Below, piece by piece: positions 36,732-46,364 of a stretch of 64,000 nucleotides of DNA. The translations under genes and the position numbers were made by a program. The notes under the pieces were generated by a model. It was not told the DNA's origin. It did no database searches and was given only the letters and a program-made list of their open reading frames with translations. This DNA comes from Caballeronia zhejiangensis. GTDB lineage: Bacteria > Pseudomonadota > Gammaproteobacteria > Burkholderiales > Burkholderiaceae. The stretch lies in contig NZ_JFHD01000014.1 in the NCBI RefSeq assembly GCF_000698575.1, positions 100,110 through 164,109 on the forward strand, given 5' to 3'. Position 1 is the first letter of the stretch. Every line of letters begins with the position of its first letter.

Positions 36732-37877
36732 ATGAACACCAAGCTTCACAAACTGTTGCCGATCAGCGCCGCAGCCGTGCTCTTCGCGACGTTGGCAACG
36801 TCCGCAGCAGCCGACCAGGTCGTCAAGATCGGTCACGTCGCTCCGCTGACCGGCGGCATTGCTCACCTGGGCAAGGATAACGAAAACGGCGCGCGGCTCG
36901 CAGTCGAAGAGATCAACGCCAAGGGCCTGACGATCAACGGCCAGAAGGTCACGCTCGAACTCGACGCGCAAGACGACGCGGCCGACCCGCGCACGGCGAC
37001 GCAAGTCGCGCAGAAGCTGGTCGACGACAAGGTCGTGGGCGTCGTCGGTCACCTGAACTCCGGCACGTCGATCCCGGCGTCGAAGATTTATAGCGACGCG
37101 GGCATCGTGCAGATTTCCCCGTCGGCGACGAACCCGACCTACACGCAGCAAGGCTTCAAGACGACGTACCGCGTCGTCGCGACCGATGCGCAGCAAGGTC
37201 CGGCGCTCGCCAACTACGCCGCGAAGAACCTGAAGGTGAAGAGCGTCGCCGTGGTGGACGACTCGACGGCATACGGCCAGGGTCTCGCAAACGAGTTCGA
37301 AAAGACCGCCAAGTCGCTCGGCCTGAAGGTGATCTCGCACGACGCGACCAACGACAAGGCCGTCGACTTCCGCGCGATTCTGACGAAGATCAAGGGTGAG
37401 AACCCCGACGCCGTGATGTACGGCGGCATGGACGCAACCGGCGGCCCGTTCGCCAAGCAAGCCAAGCAGCTCGGCCTGCGCGCCAAGGTTCTCGCGGGCG
37501 ACGGCGTCTGCACGGAAAAGCTGTCGGATCTCGCAGGCGATGCGACCGACAACGTCGTGTGCTCGGAAGCGGGCATGGCGCTCGAGAAGATGGACGGCGG
37601 CAAGCAGTTCGCGGAGAAGTTCCAGAAGCGCTTCGGCCAGCCGATCCAGATCTACGCGCCGTTCACGTATGACGCGGTGTACATCATCGTCGACGCGATG
37701 AAGCGCGCCAACTCGACCGATCCGGCGAAGATCGTCGCCGCGATGCCGAACACGGACTACAAGGGCGTGATCGGCGAGACGACCTTCGATTCGAAGGGCG
37801 ATCTGAAGCACGGCGTGATCTCGCTGTACAACTACAAGGGCGGCAAGAAGACGCTGCTCGACGTCGTGAAGATGTAA
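36732..37877 (+). CDS. Branched-chain amino acid ABC transporter, periplasmic binding protein (LivK/BraC-like)
   Basis: Type I periplasmic binding protein. The 381-residue precursor has a signal peptide (KLHKLLPISAAAVLFATLATSAAA, cleavage after about residue 25) and the family start VVKIGHVAPLTGGIAHLGKD. NSGTSIPAS and DDSTAYGQGLA belong to the leucine-binding fold. GGAGA lies before the ATG. No permease or ATPase genes are adjacent, so it would work with components encoded elsewhere. A strong terminator follows. Confidence 0.93.
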   Translation: MNTKLHKLLPISAAAVLFATLATSAAADQVVKIGHVAPLTGGIAHLGKDNENGARLAVEEINAKGLTINGQKVTLELDAQDDAADPRTATQVAQKLVDDKVVGVVGHLNSGTSIPASKIYSDAGIVQISPSATNPTYTQQGFKTTYRVVATDAQQGPALANYAAKNLKVKSVAVVDDSTAYGQGLANEFEKTAKSLGLKVISHDATNDKAVDFRAILTKIKGENPDAVMYGGMDATGGPFAKQAKQLGLRAKVLAGDGVCTEKLSDLAGDATDNVVCSEAGMALEKMDGGKQFAEKFQKRFGQPIQIYAPFTYDAVYIIVDAMKRANSTDPAKIVAAMPNTDYKGVIGETTFDSKGDLKHGVISLYNYKGGKKTLLDVVKM

Positions 37878-37906
37878 TTTCCTTCGGACTTCTCGAAGTC
37901 CAGAGA

Positions 37907-37939
37907 AGCGCGCGGTTCCGAAAGGACCGCGCGCTTTTT
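37907..37939 (+). terminator. Intrinsic terminator after the livK-like gene
   Basis: Ten-base stem AGCGCGCGGT/ACCGCGCGCT (37907-37916 with 37926-37935), then TTTTT. The convergent MFS gene ends at 37939, so the terminator touches its stop. Confidence 0.88.
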
Positions 37940-39162
37940 CATATCTTCCAGCGCCTGAGAATGCGCGGTCCGATGAGCGTGATGACGAAGCAGCACGCCG
38001 CGACGACGCACAGCCCGATCGGCAGATTGCTGATCTGTGCAACGCCGCCGATCAACACCGGCCCGAGCAGCAGCCCGAAATACGCGAGGCCCGCGACCTG
38101 CGCGAGCCCTTCCGCGGGCGTCACGCCCTCGACGCGCGCCGCTGCTGCGAACAGCACCGGCATCATGTTCGCGAGGCCCAAGCCCATCAGCGTGAAGCCG
38201 GTCATCGTGACGATGGTGTTCGGCAGCAAGAGCGCCATCACCATGCCGATGAACGCAAGCCCCGCGCTGCCGAAGATCAGTTGCGGCGCGCCGAAACGCG
38301 CGCGCACCGCGTCGCCGCCGAAGCGGCCTGCCGCCATGCCGCCCGAGAACGCGGCGTAAGCGGCGCTCGACACCGACGGCGTGGCTTCGACGACATCGCG
38401 CATATATACAGTGGCCCAGTCGTACATCGCGCCTTCCGCGATCAGCGCGACGAGCGCGAGGCCGCCGAGCGCCCACAGCGCGCCCGAGCGCCAGCGATTC
38501 GATGACGACGCCTTCGCGTGCTCGTCGTGATGCGGAACGTGCGGCAGCACGGCGGGCATCGATACGAGCAGTACGAGCAGGCTCACACCGGAAGCGAGCG
38601 CGAGATGCGCCGCCGGCGCGAGTCCGTGCGCGAGCAGTGCGCCGCCCGCGGCCGCGCCCGCCATCCCGCCGATGCTGAACATGCCATGCAGCGACGACAT
38701 GATCGGCTGCGCCAGAGCCTGCTCGACCGCGCTGGCCTCGGCGTTCATCGCGACATCGAGCGTCGCCATGCCGAAGCCGAAAATCGCGAGCACGACGAGC
38801 AGCATCCAGTAAGAAGGCGTCACGAGGATCAGCGAGCCGCAGATCATCATCGTGATGCCGCCCGCCATGCACGCGGTGCGCGTGCCGGCGCGCGCGATCC
38901 ACGATCCAGCGGTGAGCATCGCGAAGATCGAGCCGCCCGCGACCGCCAGCAACGCGAACGAGAGCATGCCGGGACTGAGTGCGAACTTGTCGCGCACGGT
39001 GGGAACGTGCACGCCCCAGGAGGCGTACATCATGCCCGCGATGAAGAAGACGGCCATCGTCGCGTAGCGCGCGCGTACGCGTGTGGCATGCGGAAGAGTG
39101 CGATGTAGCGCGAGCGTCGGATTGGATTCGCAGGCGGCGGAGGCAGTGGTCGAATCGGACAC
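37939..39162 (-). CDS. MFS transporter (YbjJ-like)
   Basis: Twelve-segment major facilitator of 407 residues from a GTG at 39162. An earlier in-frame TTG at 39204 is possible. ATMAVFFIAGMMYASWGVHVPTVRDKF near residue 35 and MNAEASAVEQ near residue 140 place it with the YbjJ/fucose-permease-like group. Substrate unknown. Convergent with the livK-like gene and divergent from the HugZ-like gene. Confidence 0.85.
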   Translation of the reverse strand: MSDSTTASAACESNPTLALHRTLPHATRVRARYATMAVFFIAGMMYASWGVHVPTVRDKFALSPGMLSFALLAVAGGSIFAMLTAGSWIARAGTRTACMAGGITMMICGSLILVTPSYWMLLVVLAIFGFGMATLDVAMNAEASAVEQALAQPIMSSLHGMFSIGGMAGAAAGGALLAHGLAPAAHLALASGVSLLVLLVSMPAVLPHVPHHDEHAKASSSNRWRSGALWALGGLALVALIAEGAMYDWATVYMRDVVEATPSVSSAAYAAFSGGMAAGRFGGDAVRARFGAPQLIFGSAGLAFIGMVMALLLPNTIVTMTGFTLMGLGLANMMPVLFAAAARVEGVTPAEGLAQVAGLAYFGLLLGPVLIGGVAQISNLPIGLCVVAACCFVITLIGPRILRRWKI

Positions 39163-39318
39163 GAATGAAATCGTTCTTTGAAGTTGCGCGGGATGCGATG
39201 ACAACCGGACATGTTGCCATCGAACGCGAAGGCTTTCGATTCTATCGAACGGCCAGGTGACACGCTCGGACCTGCTGCATTACCATCGTCCGACCATTCA
39301 CCCACGCACGAGGCCCGG

Positions 39319-39990
39319 ATGAACATCCCGTCGCAAGCGCCGCTGCATCTGCTGCATCGCGTCTCCGAAGGCACGCTCGCCACGCTTACCCGCGAGCCGC
39401 GCGGCTTTCCCTATCCGACGGCGCTGCCGTTCGCGCCGACCGAGCGCCATGTGCCGATGGTGCTCATCAGCCATCTCGCCGAGCATACGCGCAATCTTCA
39501 GGCCGATGCGCGCGCGGGGTTTCTGGTTTCCCACGCGGCGGATGGCGGCGTGCTGGAAGGCCAGCGCCTGACGATGCTCGGCAGTTTCGCGCCCGCCGCG
39601 CCCGAAGATCGCGGAGAGCTCGCGCGGCGCTATTTGCGCTATCACCCGGATGCGGCACGCTATCTGGAACTCGGCGATTTTTCCTTCTGGGTGATGTCGC
39701 TCGAGCGCATGCGTTATATAGGCGGATTCGGCGCGATGGGATGGCTCGGCGGAGAAGAACTGGATTCGCTGCCGCCGCTTTCGGCGGACGACGAATCGTC
39801 GTTATGCAAATATTTCGATGCTTACAGCGGCCGTCCGGAGAATCGCGGATTATTGGGGATAGACCGGTACGGCTGCGATTTGCTGCTCGCCGACATCCGC
39901 AATCGTTTTACATTCGATTACCCGAAACTGACGAACGAGGATTTGAAGGCCGCGGTTATCGATTGTTTTGAGCGTCAACGTAATATTTGA
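39319..39990 (+). CDS. HugZ/pyridoxamine 5'-phosphate oxidase-like split-barrel protein
   Basis: The 223-residue protein has an N-terminal PNPOx split barrel (about 10-140; LATLTREPRGFPYPTALPF) and a C-terminal DUF2470-like helical part. HugZ proteins degrade haem in some bacteria, while other members bind flavin; which applies here is not clear. Start ATG at 39319 with GAGG ten bases before; the in-frame stretch upstream is not conserved-looking. Confidence 0.75.
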   Translation: MNIPSQAPLHLLHRVSEGTLATLTREPRGFPYPTALPFAPTERHVPMVLISHLAEHTRNLQADARAGFLVSHAADGGVLEGQRLTMLGSFAPAAPEDRGELARRYLRYHPDAARYLELGDFSFWVMSLERMRYIGGFGAMGWLGGEELDSLPPLSADDESSLCKYFDAYSGRPENRGLLGIDRYGCDLLLADIRNRFTFDYPKLTNEDLKAAVIDCFERQRNI

Positions 39991-40359
39991 ACGAGATAAA
40001 TCCGAGACGTTGCGACCCGATTTCAACCGCATGGAACGCGCTGCAGAGCGGCTTTTTCGTGGCAAGTTGCCATCTCATGAAACTTTTGCGACTGACTCGT
40101 TTCTCTTTGTTTTCATCCGATGCCATCGTCGAGTCGTCGTCGCGACTGGCAGAGCTTTTAAGTCCGAAGAGCGAACAAGCGAACCTTCTGAGCTTTCGGC
40201 AATTGTTACGAAGAAAATTGCTAAACTTTTAATAAGTGGCGATTCGCACATGCCGCGTTATTGGGAACTGTGTTAATCTGCGTGCCAGTCCGAGGCTATA
40301 CTGATAACTGAAAGCGAGCGCGCCGATTCGCAAGTCAGCAAACCACTTAGGGAATTGCC
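39991..40359. other. AT-rich upstream region of the H-NS-like gene
   Basis: About 370 bases with lower GC than neighbours and no supported gene. TATACT at about 40297-40302 may be the -10 box. Such AT-rich, curved upstream regions are common before autoregulated H-NS family genes; binding is inferred. Confidence 0.4.
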
Positions 40360-40662
40360 ATGCCTTCATACAAGGAACTCCTCGCACAACGCGAGTCTCT
40401 CGAACGTCAGATTGAAGAAGCGAAGTCGCGCGAATACGCGGAAGTGCTTAATGAGATCAAGCAGAAAATGTCGGATTATGGCATCACGCTTCAGGAACTG
40501 GCTGGCGGCCGTGGCGCAAAAGGCGCGAAGGCCGCACGCAGCCGCTCGGGCGTGGCGCCGAAATATCGCGATCCCGAAAGTGGCAGCACGTGGTCGGGTC
40601 GCGGCAAGCCGCCGAAGTGGATCGCCGGGCAGGATCGGGATAATTTTCTGATCGGCAAGTAA
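40360..40662 (+). CDS. H-NS family nucleoid protein
   Basis: Small DNA-binding protein that coats AT-rich DNA and silences horizontally acquired genes. The 100-residue product has an N-terminal oligomerisation coiled coil (about 5-45), a flexible basic linker and the C-terminal H-NS motif YRDPESGSTWSGRGKPPKWI. Burkholderiaceae carry several such paralogues. Monocistronic with its own terminator. Confidence 0.92.
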   Translation: MPSYKELLAQRESLERQIEEAKSREYAEVLNEIKQKMSDYGITLQELAGGRGAKGAKAARSRSGVAPKYRDPESGSTWSGRGKPPKWIAGQDRDNFLIGK

Positions 40663-40691
40663 TTGCAAAGCATCAAACGATGCATTCGAAG

Positions 40692-40717
40692 AGCCGCGTT
40701 ACGTGACGCGGCTTTTT
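40692..40717 (+). terminator. Intrinsic terminator after the H-NS-like gene
   Basis: Eight-base stem AGCCGCGT/ACGCGGCT (40692-40699 with 40706-40713) followed by TTTTT. Confidence 0.88.
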
Positions 40718-41165
40718 CATTTGTGCGATCAGATGATCGGTGTTTCGTCATTTGCCGAAGTTCGAAGACCGGAGACACATTACACCGCGCTTGCGTCAAC
40801 AGCGCGCAGGCCGAAAAACCGGGACGTCTCCTGAAGGAATATTGCGCCAGATAGCGGACTTGCGGCAACTCGGATCATCGTGTTCTGCCGTCGAATTTCG
40901 GCATTAATTTCCTCGGCGGATTGCTGTTCACGGTTCGCGCCGCAATGCTGGCTCGCGAGCGAACCTGGATCGCCAACCATCAGGATATTTCGCCCGTATC
41001 AGGCCGGGCGTGCTGGGTAGTTTGATTTTTATCGACTGGCTGAAAGGGAATTGGATGCGCGTTCGCCCATTGCATTACAAGGCTCTTCCAACGGACGCAC
41101 CGATTCCGCGCGCTGGAACCAACGGTCCAAGCGCGCATTAGAAACGCGGCGCTAAACGCAATCCG
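40718..41165. other. Intergenic region without a gene
   Basis: About 450 bases between convergent H-NS-like and Lrp genes. Only short, unconvincing frames; no repeat or RNA recognised. Confidence 0.4.
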
Positions 41166-41624
41166 TCAGAGCGGCAATTGCGTGTCGAACTTGATCTCTC
41201 GGAGCACAACGCTCGTTCGCACCTGAGCGACGGCAGGAATCTTGAAGATGCGATCGTGGAGAAAGGCGTCGTAAGCCTTGATATCGGGCGCGACGATCTT
41301 GAGGATGTAATCGGATTCGCCGGTCGTGCTATAGCACTCGGTGACTTCCGGGCAAGTGGCGATTTCGCGTTCGAATTGCTCGACGCCGCCTTCCGTATGC
41401 CGTGTCAAATGAATATGCGCGAGCGCGCAGACATGCAGACCGAGCTTTTCGCGATCGAGCAGCGCGGTATAGCGCTGAATGACGCCCGATTGCTCCATGT
41501 CCTTGATGCGACGCCAGCACGGCGTGCTCGACAAGCCGACCTGGTCGGAGATTTCCTGAACGGAGCGGCGTGCGTCCAGCTGCAGGAGACGCAAGATTTT
41601 TTGTGAGAATGTATCGAGAGTCAA
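41166..41624 (-). CDS. Lrp/AsnC family transcription regulator
   Basis: Feast-famine regulator responding to amino acids. The 152-residue product has the N-terminal helix-turn-helix (SVQEISDQVGLSSTPCWRRI) and a C-terminal RAM/AsnC ligand domain (STTGESDYILKIVAPD). Standard Lrp length. The neighbouring gene on the same strand does not reveal the target. Confidence 0.92.
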   Translation of the reverse strand: MTLDTFSQKILRLLQLDARRSVQEISDQVGLSSTPCWRRIKDMEQSGVIQRYTALLDREKLGLHVCALAHIHLTRHTEGGVEQFEREIATCPEVTECYSTTGESDYILKIVAPDIKAYDAFLHDRIFKIPAVAQVRTSVVLREIKFDTQLPL

Positions 41625-41705
41625 CTGCGCCTCCGTTCGGTCGCGATTTGACTCTCATAGTAGAGGCGTCGAAAAAGAAACGCAATGCAAACGCGCCCGC
41701 ACTGA

Positions 41706-41724
41706 GGGAGTTTCCCTAACTCCC
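41706..41724. repeat. Hairpin after the exonuclease gene
   Basis: Perfect stem GGGAGTT/AACTCCC (41706-41712 with 41718-41724) with a five-base loop, six bases beyond the stop at 41730. May slow or end transcription; no U tract. Confidence 0.45.
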
Positions 41725-41729
41725 CCGCC

Positions 41730-42356
41730 TCAGGGCGCGGTTTTACCTTCAGTGTCGTCGCCGGATTCCTTCGCAAACCTGGCCAGCTTCTCCTGCGAGA
41801 TCCGCAGGTCGGCCAGCATGTTGCAAAAGAGTGCGCCTTGCTCGATTGCGTCGTCCAGCGCGACGTGCGTATGCGGCAGCTCGTCGAACCAGTGTTTCGG
41901 CAGACGCGGCTTGATGGCCTTGCGATACGGCAGGCCGGTCATCGCAAAGGCGAGCGTCTTGATGTCGAGCGCCGACCACGAAAACGGGCAGCGCTCGGCA
42001 AAGCGCATCATGTACCAGAACATATGCGTGAAGTCGAAGCCCGCCGGATACGCGACGAACACGGGCTTGCCGGGCAGCGCTTCCACCCATTCGACATAGG
42101 CCGGCAAGGCGATTTCCGGCTTTTGCAGATCCTTGCGGCATGCGGCCCACGCGTCGGGCTGCGTCTTCCACCAAGCCGCCTGAACCGGATGCGGCGTCGC
42201 GCCTTCGAGCGTTTCGAGATTCGCGGAGAAGGTGCCGATGAGCTGCTTGTCCGCGGTGTAGGCCGCGGACGCGAAGCTCAGCATCGAATGCGGTCCGGGA
42301 ATCGGGCCATCGGCCTCGACATCGGTGCTGACGTAGATTTCGGGGATTGCGTTCAC
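41730..42356 (-). CDS. 3'-5' exonuclease-like protein (DEDD fold)
   Basis: The 208-residue product begins with an exonuclease I-type motif ([15 protein letters not shown]): the D..E acidic pair is present as [22 protein letters not shown] and [14 protein letters not shown] supply the later conserved Asp residues. The GTG start at 42356 overlaps the upstream stop (GTGA), so it is translationally coupled to the metallo-beta-lactamase gene. Whether it acts on DNA or RNA is unknown. Confidence 0.75.
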   Translation of the reverse strand: MNAIPEIYVSTDVEADGPIPGPHSMLSFASAAYTADKQLIGTFSANLETLEGATPHPVQAAWWKTQPDAWAACRKDLQKPEIALPAYVEWVEALPGKPVFVAYPAGFDFTHMFWYMMRFAERCPFSWSALDIKTLAFAMTGLPYRKAIKPRLPKHWFDELPHTHVALDDAIEQGALFCNMLADLRISQEKLARFAKESGDDTEGKTAP

Positions 42357-43009
42357 GCTGTCGCACCCGTTGCCGCGCCGTCGCGCACGAAAGGATTGCT
42401 GCGCCGTTCCTCGCCGAACGTCGATGCCGGGCCGTGTCCGGGAACGAAGGTGACATCGTCGCCGAGCGGCCAGAGCTTTTCGCGGATCGAGCGGATGAGT
42501 TCCGCCTGATTGCCGCGCGGGAAATCGGTCCGGCCGATCGAACCGGCGAACAGGACGTCGCCGACGAACGCCAGATTGTGCTCCCGACTGAAAAATACGA
42601 CGTGACCCGGCGTGTGGCCTGGGCAGAAATAGACTTCCATCGACTCGTTGCCGAACTGCACGGCGTCGCCGTCGTCGAGCCAGCGTTCCGGCGTAAAGGC
42701 TTCGGCGTTCGAAAAACCGAAGCGCTGAGTCTGCGCGGGCAACTGATCGATCCAGAACGCATCTTCGCGATGCGGTCCCTCTATTTGTATACCGTAATGG
42801 TCCGCGAGCGCCTTGGCGCCGCCGCAATGATCGAGATGGCCGTGCGTGAGAAGAATCTTGTCGACGGTCACGCCCTGGCGTTCGACTTCCGCGATGATGC
42901 GTTCGATGTCGCCACCCGGATCGACGATGGCGGCGCGCTGGGTCGCTTCGCAGATCACGATCGAACAGTTCTGCTGAAAGGGCGTTACGGGAACGAGAAT
43001 GACTTTCAT
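42353..43009 (-). CDS. Metallo-beta-lactamase fold hydrolase (glyoxalase II-like, YcbL type)
   Basis: Dinuclear metal hydrolase. The 218-residue protein has [10 protein letters not shown] (about 56-65), [24 protein letters not shown] and the final VPGHGP histidine. Length matches YcbL-type hydroxyacylglutathione hydrolase homologues. First gene of a two-gene unit with the exonuclease-like gene. Confidence 0.9.
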   Translation of the reverse strand: MKVILVPVTPFQQNCSIVICEATQRAAIVDPGGDIERIIAEVERQGVTVDKILLTHGHLDHCGGAKALADHYGIQIEGPHREDAFWIDQLPAQTQRFGFSNAEAFTPERWLDDGDAVQFGNESMEVYFCPGHTPGHVVFFSREHNLAFVGDVLFAGSIGRTDFPRGNQAELIRSIREKLWPLGDDVTFVPGHGPASTFGEERRSNPFVRDGAATGATA

Positions 43010-43185
43010 ATGACTGACGTCGATGCGCGCGGGCCTGTAAAAACGTTCATTGTACCGGTGCGACCACGGGTCCGACGGCAGCGCGCGCCGCTGCGGCGTT
43101 GCTCAAAAAAGCGGCAATTCTTACGCTCATAGCGAAAATCAATGACAATTCGATGGGTCCGATGAGCCGGACCACGGTTTTTTTG

Positions 43186-43258
43186 TATAATGGCACTACT
43201 TGTGCATGGATCGAACCATGCCGTCATTGGGCGAATGCCAAAACGCTAGTGCGTTTTT
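43186..43258 (+). ncRNA. Candidate structured small RNA or leader
   Basis: A perfect TATAAT (43186-43191, weak -35) predicts a transcript from about 43198. Within 60 bases come three stem-loops: GCATGG/CCATGC (43204-43209 with 43216-43221), TTGG/CCAA, and AAAACGC/GCGTTTT (43240-43246 with 43251-43257) followed by a T at 43258, a weak intrinsic terminator. It could be an independent small RNA or an attenuator in front of rlpA. No family recognised. Confidence 0.4.
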
Positions 43259-43674
43259 ACAATCGCTGTCAGTACGCTGTTGGGGGCCAAAAGCCTCGCA
43301 ATTGCAACTCACGCACCTTCAGTAGGTGCACACGTCTTGTCCGGCCAGACGCCGCGCGTCTGTCAGATGGCCTTTGCCGCCGTCACGCCGGATGGGGCCT
43401 ACGCCGCCGTTCCTGCGCTCACTTGGCTTCACCAGCGCACGAACGTGATGCCACGTTCGATGGCGGCTTGTGGGGTCTGGTCAGGCTGCCGGGGACAGGT
43501 TGCGCCAGACGTGAACAATAACCGGGCGTTTGCGGCACGAGTGCGCCGCATCCGAGCACAGTTCACCGTTCGCTTCAGCGAGCGGCGTTCTGCTTTGCAC
43601 GGCAAAGCCTCGAGCAGCCTTGCGCGCGCCGACCAGCGCAGCGCGGCCGCTCCTTTATCGTTGAAAACACGTCT
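43259..43674 (+). other. Region upstream of rlpA with a doubtful open frame
   Basis: About 415 bases. An open frame (possible ATG at 43369) ends with TGA overlapping the rlpA start as ATGA, an arrangement typical of coupling. However, its third-position GC is low for this genome, it lacks a ribosome binding site and the product resembles no family. I do not call it a gene. The region probably serves as rlpA leader. Confidence 0.3.
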
Positions 43675-44283
43675 ATGAATGCTCGATTTATTCGACATGT
43701 CGGGAGCCTGCTAGCAGTTGGCGTGCTGGCGGGTTGCGCCGCGCCGGGTTCGGGCGATGTCGCATCCAATCCTCAGAACACAAACTCCTTCAGCACGAGC
43801 AGTGCCCGCTCGACGGCGCCGCTCGCCTTCGATTCGCACCTTTCCGCGCTGCCCGCCGAGAAGCCGGCGCAACCGGCGCAGTCGCTTTCCGACGCCGAGC
43901 CGATCACGACCGGTCCCGACGCCAGCAACTTCGAGCAGAAGGGCAAGGCGTCGTGGTACGGACGCATGTTCCACGGTCGCAAGACCGCGAGCGGCGAGAA
44001 GTTCAACATGAACGCGATGACCGCAGCGCATCGCACGCTGCCGCTCGCGTCGTGGGTGCGCGTGACGAACGAAGCGAATCACAAGACCGTCGTCGTGAAG
44101 ATCAACGATCGCGGCCCTTATGTGCACGGACGCGTGATCGATCTGTCGTATGCAGCGGCGGCGGTGCTCGGCATGCGCGGCGCCGGCACGCAGAAGGTGA
44201 AGATCGAAGGTCTCACGCAGCAGGAAGCGCGTGCGGCGCGCGAAGAGCAGGCTCAGGCGCTGGCCGACGACAGCGTGAACTGA
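43675..44283 (+). CDS. rlpA: RlpA-like septal ring lipoprotein
   Basis: Double-psi beta-barrel lipoprotein; homologues are lytic transglycosylases acting on glycan strands stripped of peptides at the division site. The 202-residue precursor has a lipoprotein signal with lipobox VLAGC (Cys21). It has the barrel with GKASWYGRMFHGRKTASGE and NDRGPYVHGRVIDLS, including the catalytic-type Asp and His. The C-terminal SPOR domain found in longer RlpA proteins is missing. Confidence 0.9.
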   Translation: MNARFIRHVGSLLAVGVLAGCAAPGSGDVASNPQNTNSFSTSSARSTAPLAFDSHLSALPAEKPAQPAQSLSDAEPITTGPDASNFEQKGKASWYGRMFHGRKTASGEKFNMNAMTAAHRTLPLASWVRVTNEANHKTVVVKINDRGPYVHGRVIDLSYAAAAVLGMRGAGTQKVKIEGLTQQEARAAREEQAQALADDSVN

Positions 44284-44309
44284 TCTCGCCGACAGCTTCG
44301 CAGAACCCG

Positions 44310-44338
44310 ACGGGCCGTTATCGCAACGGCCCGTTTTT
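44310..44338 (+). terminator. Intrinsic terminator after rlpA
   Basis: Ten-base stem ACGGGCCGTT/AACGGCCCGT (44310-44319 with 44325-44334), then TTTTT. The convergent rsmI stop lies inside its U tract. Confidence 0.9.
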
Positions 44339-45248
44339 ATTTCTCGTCGCGTTTGGCGAGCTTCAGCGCGCGTTCATACAGCGCATTGCGCGACGCGCCC
44401 GTCAATGTCGCCGCGATGCGCGCCGCGCTTTTCACCGACAACTCTTCCAGCAGCGTCGACAGCAGCGCGTCGTGGGCGTCGTCGGCGTCGTGCGCTTCGG
44501 GCGCGCCTTCGACGACCAGGACGAATTCCCCGCGTTGACGATTCGCATCGGCTTCGAGCCACGTTGGCCCTTCGGCCAGGGTGCAGCGATGCAGGCTCTC
44601 ATGTAACTTCGTCAGCTCACGGGCGATCAGCAGTTGCCGTTCGCCGCCGAACGCGTCGCCGAGCGCGCGCACGGTTTCGACGATGCGATGCGGCGCCTCG
44701 TAGAACACCAGCGCCATCGGATGACTTGCGAGCTTCTTCAGCTCCGACGCACGTTGCTTCGCCTTCGTCGGCAGGAAGCCGATGAACGAGAAGCCGCCGA
44801 CGAACGCGCCCGCCGCGCTCAATGCGGTCGTGAGCGCGCTCGCGCCCGGCAGCGGGATGACCGGCAGGCCGGCCTCGCGCACGGCATCGACGAGACGCGC
44901 GCCGGGATCGGAGATACCGGGCGTGCCCGCGTCGGATACGCACGCGATGCGCTCGCCGTTCCTGAGATGCTCGATCACGCGTTCGGCGGCGCTGCGCTCG
45001 TTGTGCTCGTGCACGGCGATCGACGGCTTCGAAATGCCATAGCGCGCGAGCAGTTGCGCGGTGTTGCGCGTGTCTTCGGCGGCGATGCGATCCGCGAGTC
45101 CGAGCACGTGGAGCGCGCGCACGGTGATGTCCGCCGCGTTGCCGATCGGCGTTGCGACGATATACAGCGCGCCTGTCGGATAGTGCTGCCCAGCGGCGAG
45201 TTCGGAGATCTGAAGCATGAGCGCGGGCGTCGAAGGAAAGGTCGTCAT
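44337..45248 (-). CDS. rsmI: 16S rRNA (cytidine-1402-2'-O)-methyltransferase
   Basis: Methylates the ribose of C1402 in 16S rRNA using SAM. The 303-residue tetrapyrrole-methylase-fold protein has [38 protein letters not shown] and VFYEAPHRI, all RsmI signatures. The ATG at 45248 was taken; a shorter start at 45218 is also possible. Divergent from yraN, the same neighbourhood as rsmI-yraN-diaA-dolP in E. coli (without lpoA). Confidence 0.93.
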   Translation of the reverse strand: MTTFPSTPALMLQISELAAGQHYPTGALYIVATPIGNAADITVRALHVLGLADRIAAEDTRNTAQLLARYGISKPSIAVHEHNERSAAERVIEHLRNGERIACVSDAGTPGISDPGARLVDAVREAGLPVIPLPGASALTTALSAAGAFVGGFSFIGFLPTKAKQRASELKKLASHPMALVFYEAPHRIVETVRALGDAFGGERQLLIARELTKLHESLHRCTLAEGPTWLEADANRQRGEFVLVVEGAPEAHDADDAHDALLSTLLEELSVKSAARIAATLTGASRNALYERALKLAKRDEK

Positions 45249-45297
45249 TTTGCCATGCGCGATTCGGTGGCCCGCCGACAACTTTTACGGAGGAGCC

Positions 45298-45651
45298 GTG
45301 TCCAAAACGCTCGGCGACGCTTTCGAGTCGCACGCGCTCGCGTTCCTGCAGCGGCAGCGCATGCGTCTTGTCGCGCGCAACGTGACGTGTCGCGGCGGCG
45401 AGATCGATCTCGTGATGCTCGATGAACGCGGCGCGCTCGTGTTCGTCGAAGTCCGCGCGAGAAGAAGCAGGCGTTACGCGAATGCGGTCGAAAGCGTCGA
45501 TGCGAAGAAGCGCGCGCGCCTCGTACATGCCGCGCAGCATTTCCTGACGACATGGCGCGGCGCGTTGCCTGCGTGCCGTTTCGACGTCGTCGCGTTCGAT
45601 GCGGGCCGCATCCATTGGCTGCCCGATGCGTTTCGCGCCGACGAGGCGTGA
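45298..45651 (+). CDS. yraN: YraN/UPF0102 family nuclease-fold protein
   Basis: Small protein with the PD-(D/E)xK nuclease fold; role unknown, possibly in DNA processing. The 117-residue product has [23 protein letters not shown]: the Glu, Asp and Glu-Val-Arg are the fold's signature residues (Arg in place of the usual Lys). GTG start at 45298 with a perfect GGAGGAG three bases upstream. First gene of yraN-diaA-dolP-cytochrome c. Confidence 0.9.
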   Translation: MSKTLGDAFESHALAFLQRQRMRLVARNVTCRGGEIDLVMLDERGALVFVEVRARRSRRYANAVESVDAKKRARLVHAAQHFLTTWRGALPACRFDVVAFDAGRIHWLPDAFRADEA

Positions 45652-45753
45652 CTGCGGTTCATCGCATGATGCATGCGGTAAACTGCGCAACAACCGACGC
45701 CTTGAGCGTTCAAGCCACACACCGCGCATGTCGCGGCCGATGATCGAGAGTCG

Positions 45754-46341
45754 ATGTCAGTCGAACGCATTCAACAGCAATTCCGCGACAGCGCGGCACT
45801 TCAACTCGAAGCACTCGACGCGCTGGCGGTTCCGATCGCGGCCGCCGTCGATACGCTTTTTGGCGCGCTCGCGAACGGCAACAAGATTCTCGTTTGCGGC
45901 AATGGCGGCTCGGCTGCCGATGCGCAGCGCTTCGCCGCGCAACTCATCGGCCGCTTCGAACGCGAGCGTCCGGGCTTGCCGGCGATTGCGCTGACCACGG
46001 ACACGTCGATACTCACGGCCATCGGCAACGACTATGCGTTCGAGCAGATCTTCTCGAACCAGGTCCGCGCGCTCGGCCAGTCGGGCGACGTGTTGCTTGC
46101 GATCAGCACGTCGGGCAACTCGGTGAACGTGCTCGCTGCGATTCAGGAAGCGCACGAGCGCGAGATGATCGTGATCGCGTTGTCGGGCAAGGGCGGCGGC
46201 GCGATGTCCGACGTGCTCGCCGAAACCGATATTCATATCTGCGTGCCGGCCGAACGAACGGCGCGCATCAAGGAAGTCCATCTGCTGACCATTCATTGTC
46301 TGTGCGACGGCATCGATGCGATGCTGCTCGGCGACGACTGA
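45754..46341 (+). CDS. diaA: SIS-domain protein, DiaA-like
   Basis: Sugar-isomerase-fold protein of the GmhA/DiaA group. The 195-residue product has CGNGGSAADAQRFAAQL and AISTSGNSVNV. Sequence alone does not separate phosphoheptose isomerase (GmhA) from the DnaA-binding initiation regulator DiaA. Its position between yraN and a BON lipoprotein gene copies the E. coli yraN-diaA-dolP order and favours DiaA. Confidence 0.85.
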   Translation: MSVERIQQQFRDSAALQLEALDALAVPIAAAVDTLFGALANGNKILVCGNGGSAADAQRFAAQLIGRFERERPGLPAIALTTDTSILTAIGNDYAFEQIFSNQVRALGQSGDVLLAISTSGNSVNVLAAIQEAHEREMIVIALSGKGGGAMSDVLAETDIHICVPAERTARIKEVHLLTIHCLCDGIDAMLLGDD

Positions 46342-46364
46342 AACTGAAAGGGGGAACGGAGTTG

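Noticed and set aside
43198..43674. 6S RNA, tmRNA, SRP RNA or RNase P RNA in the gap before rlpA
   Set aside because: None of the conserved core sequences of these RNAs could be found.
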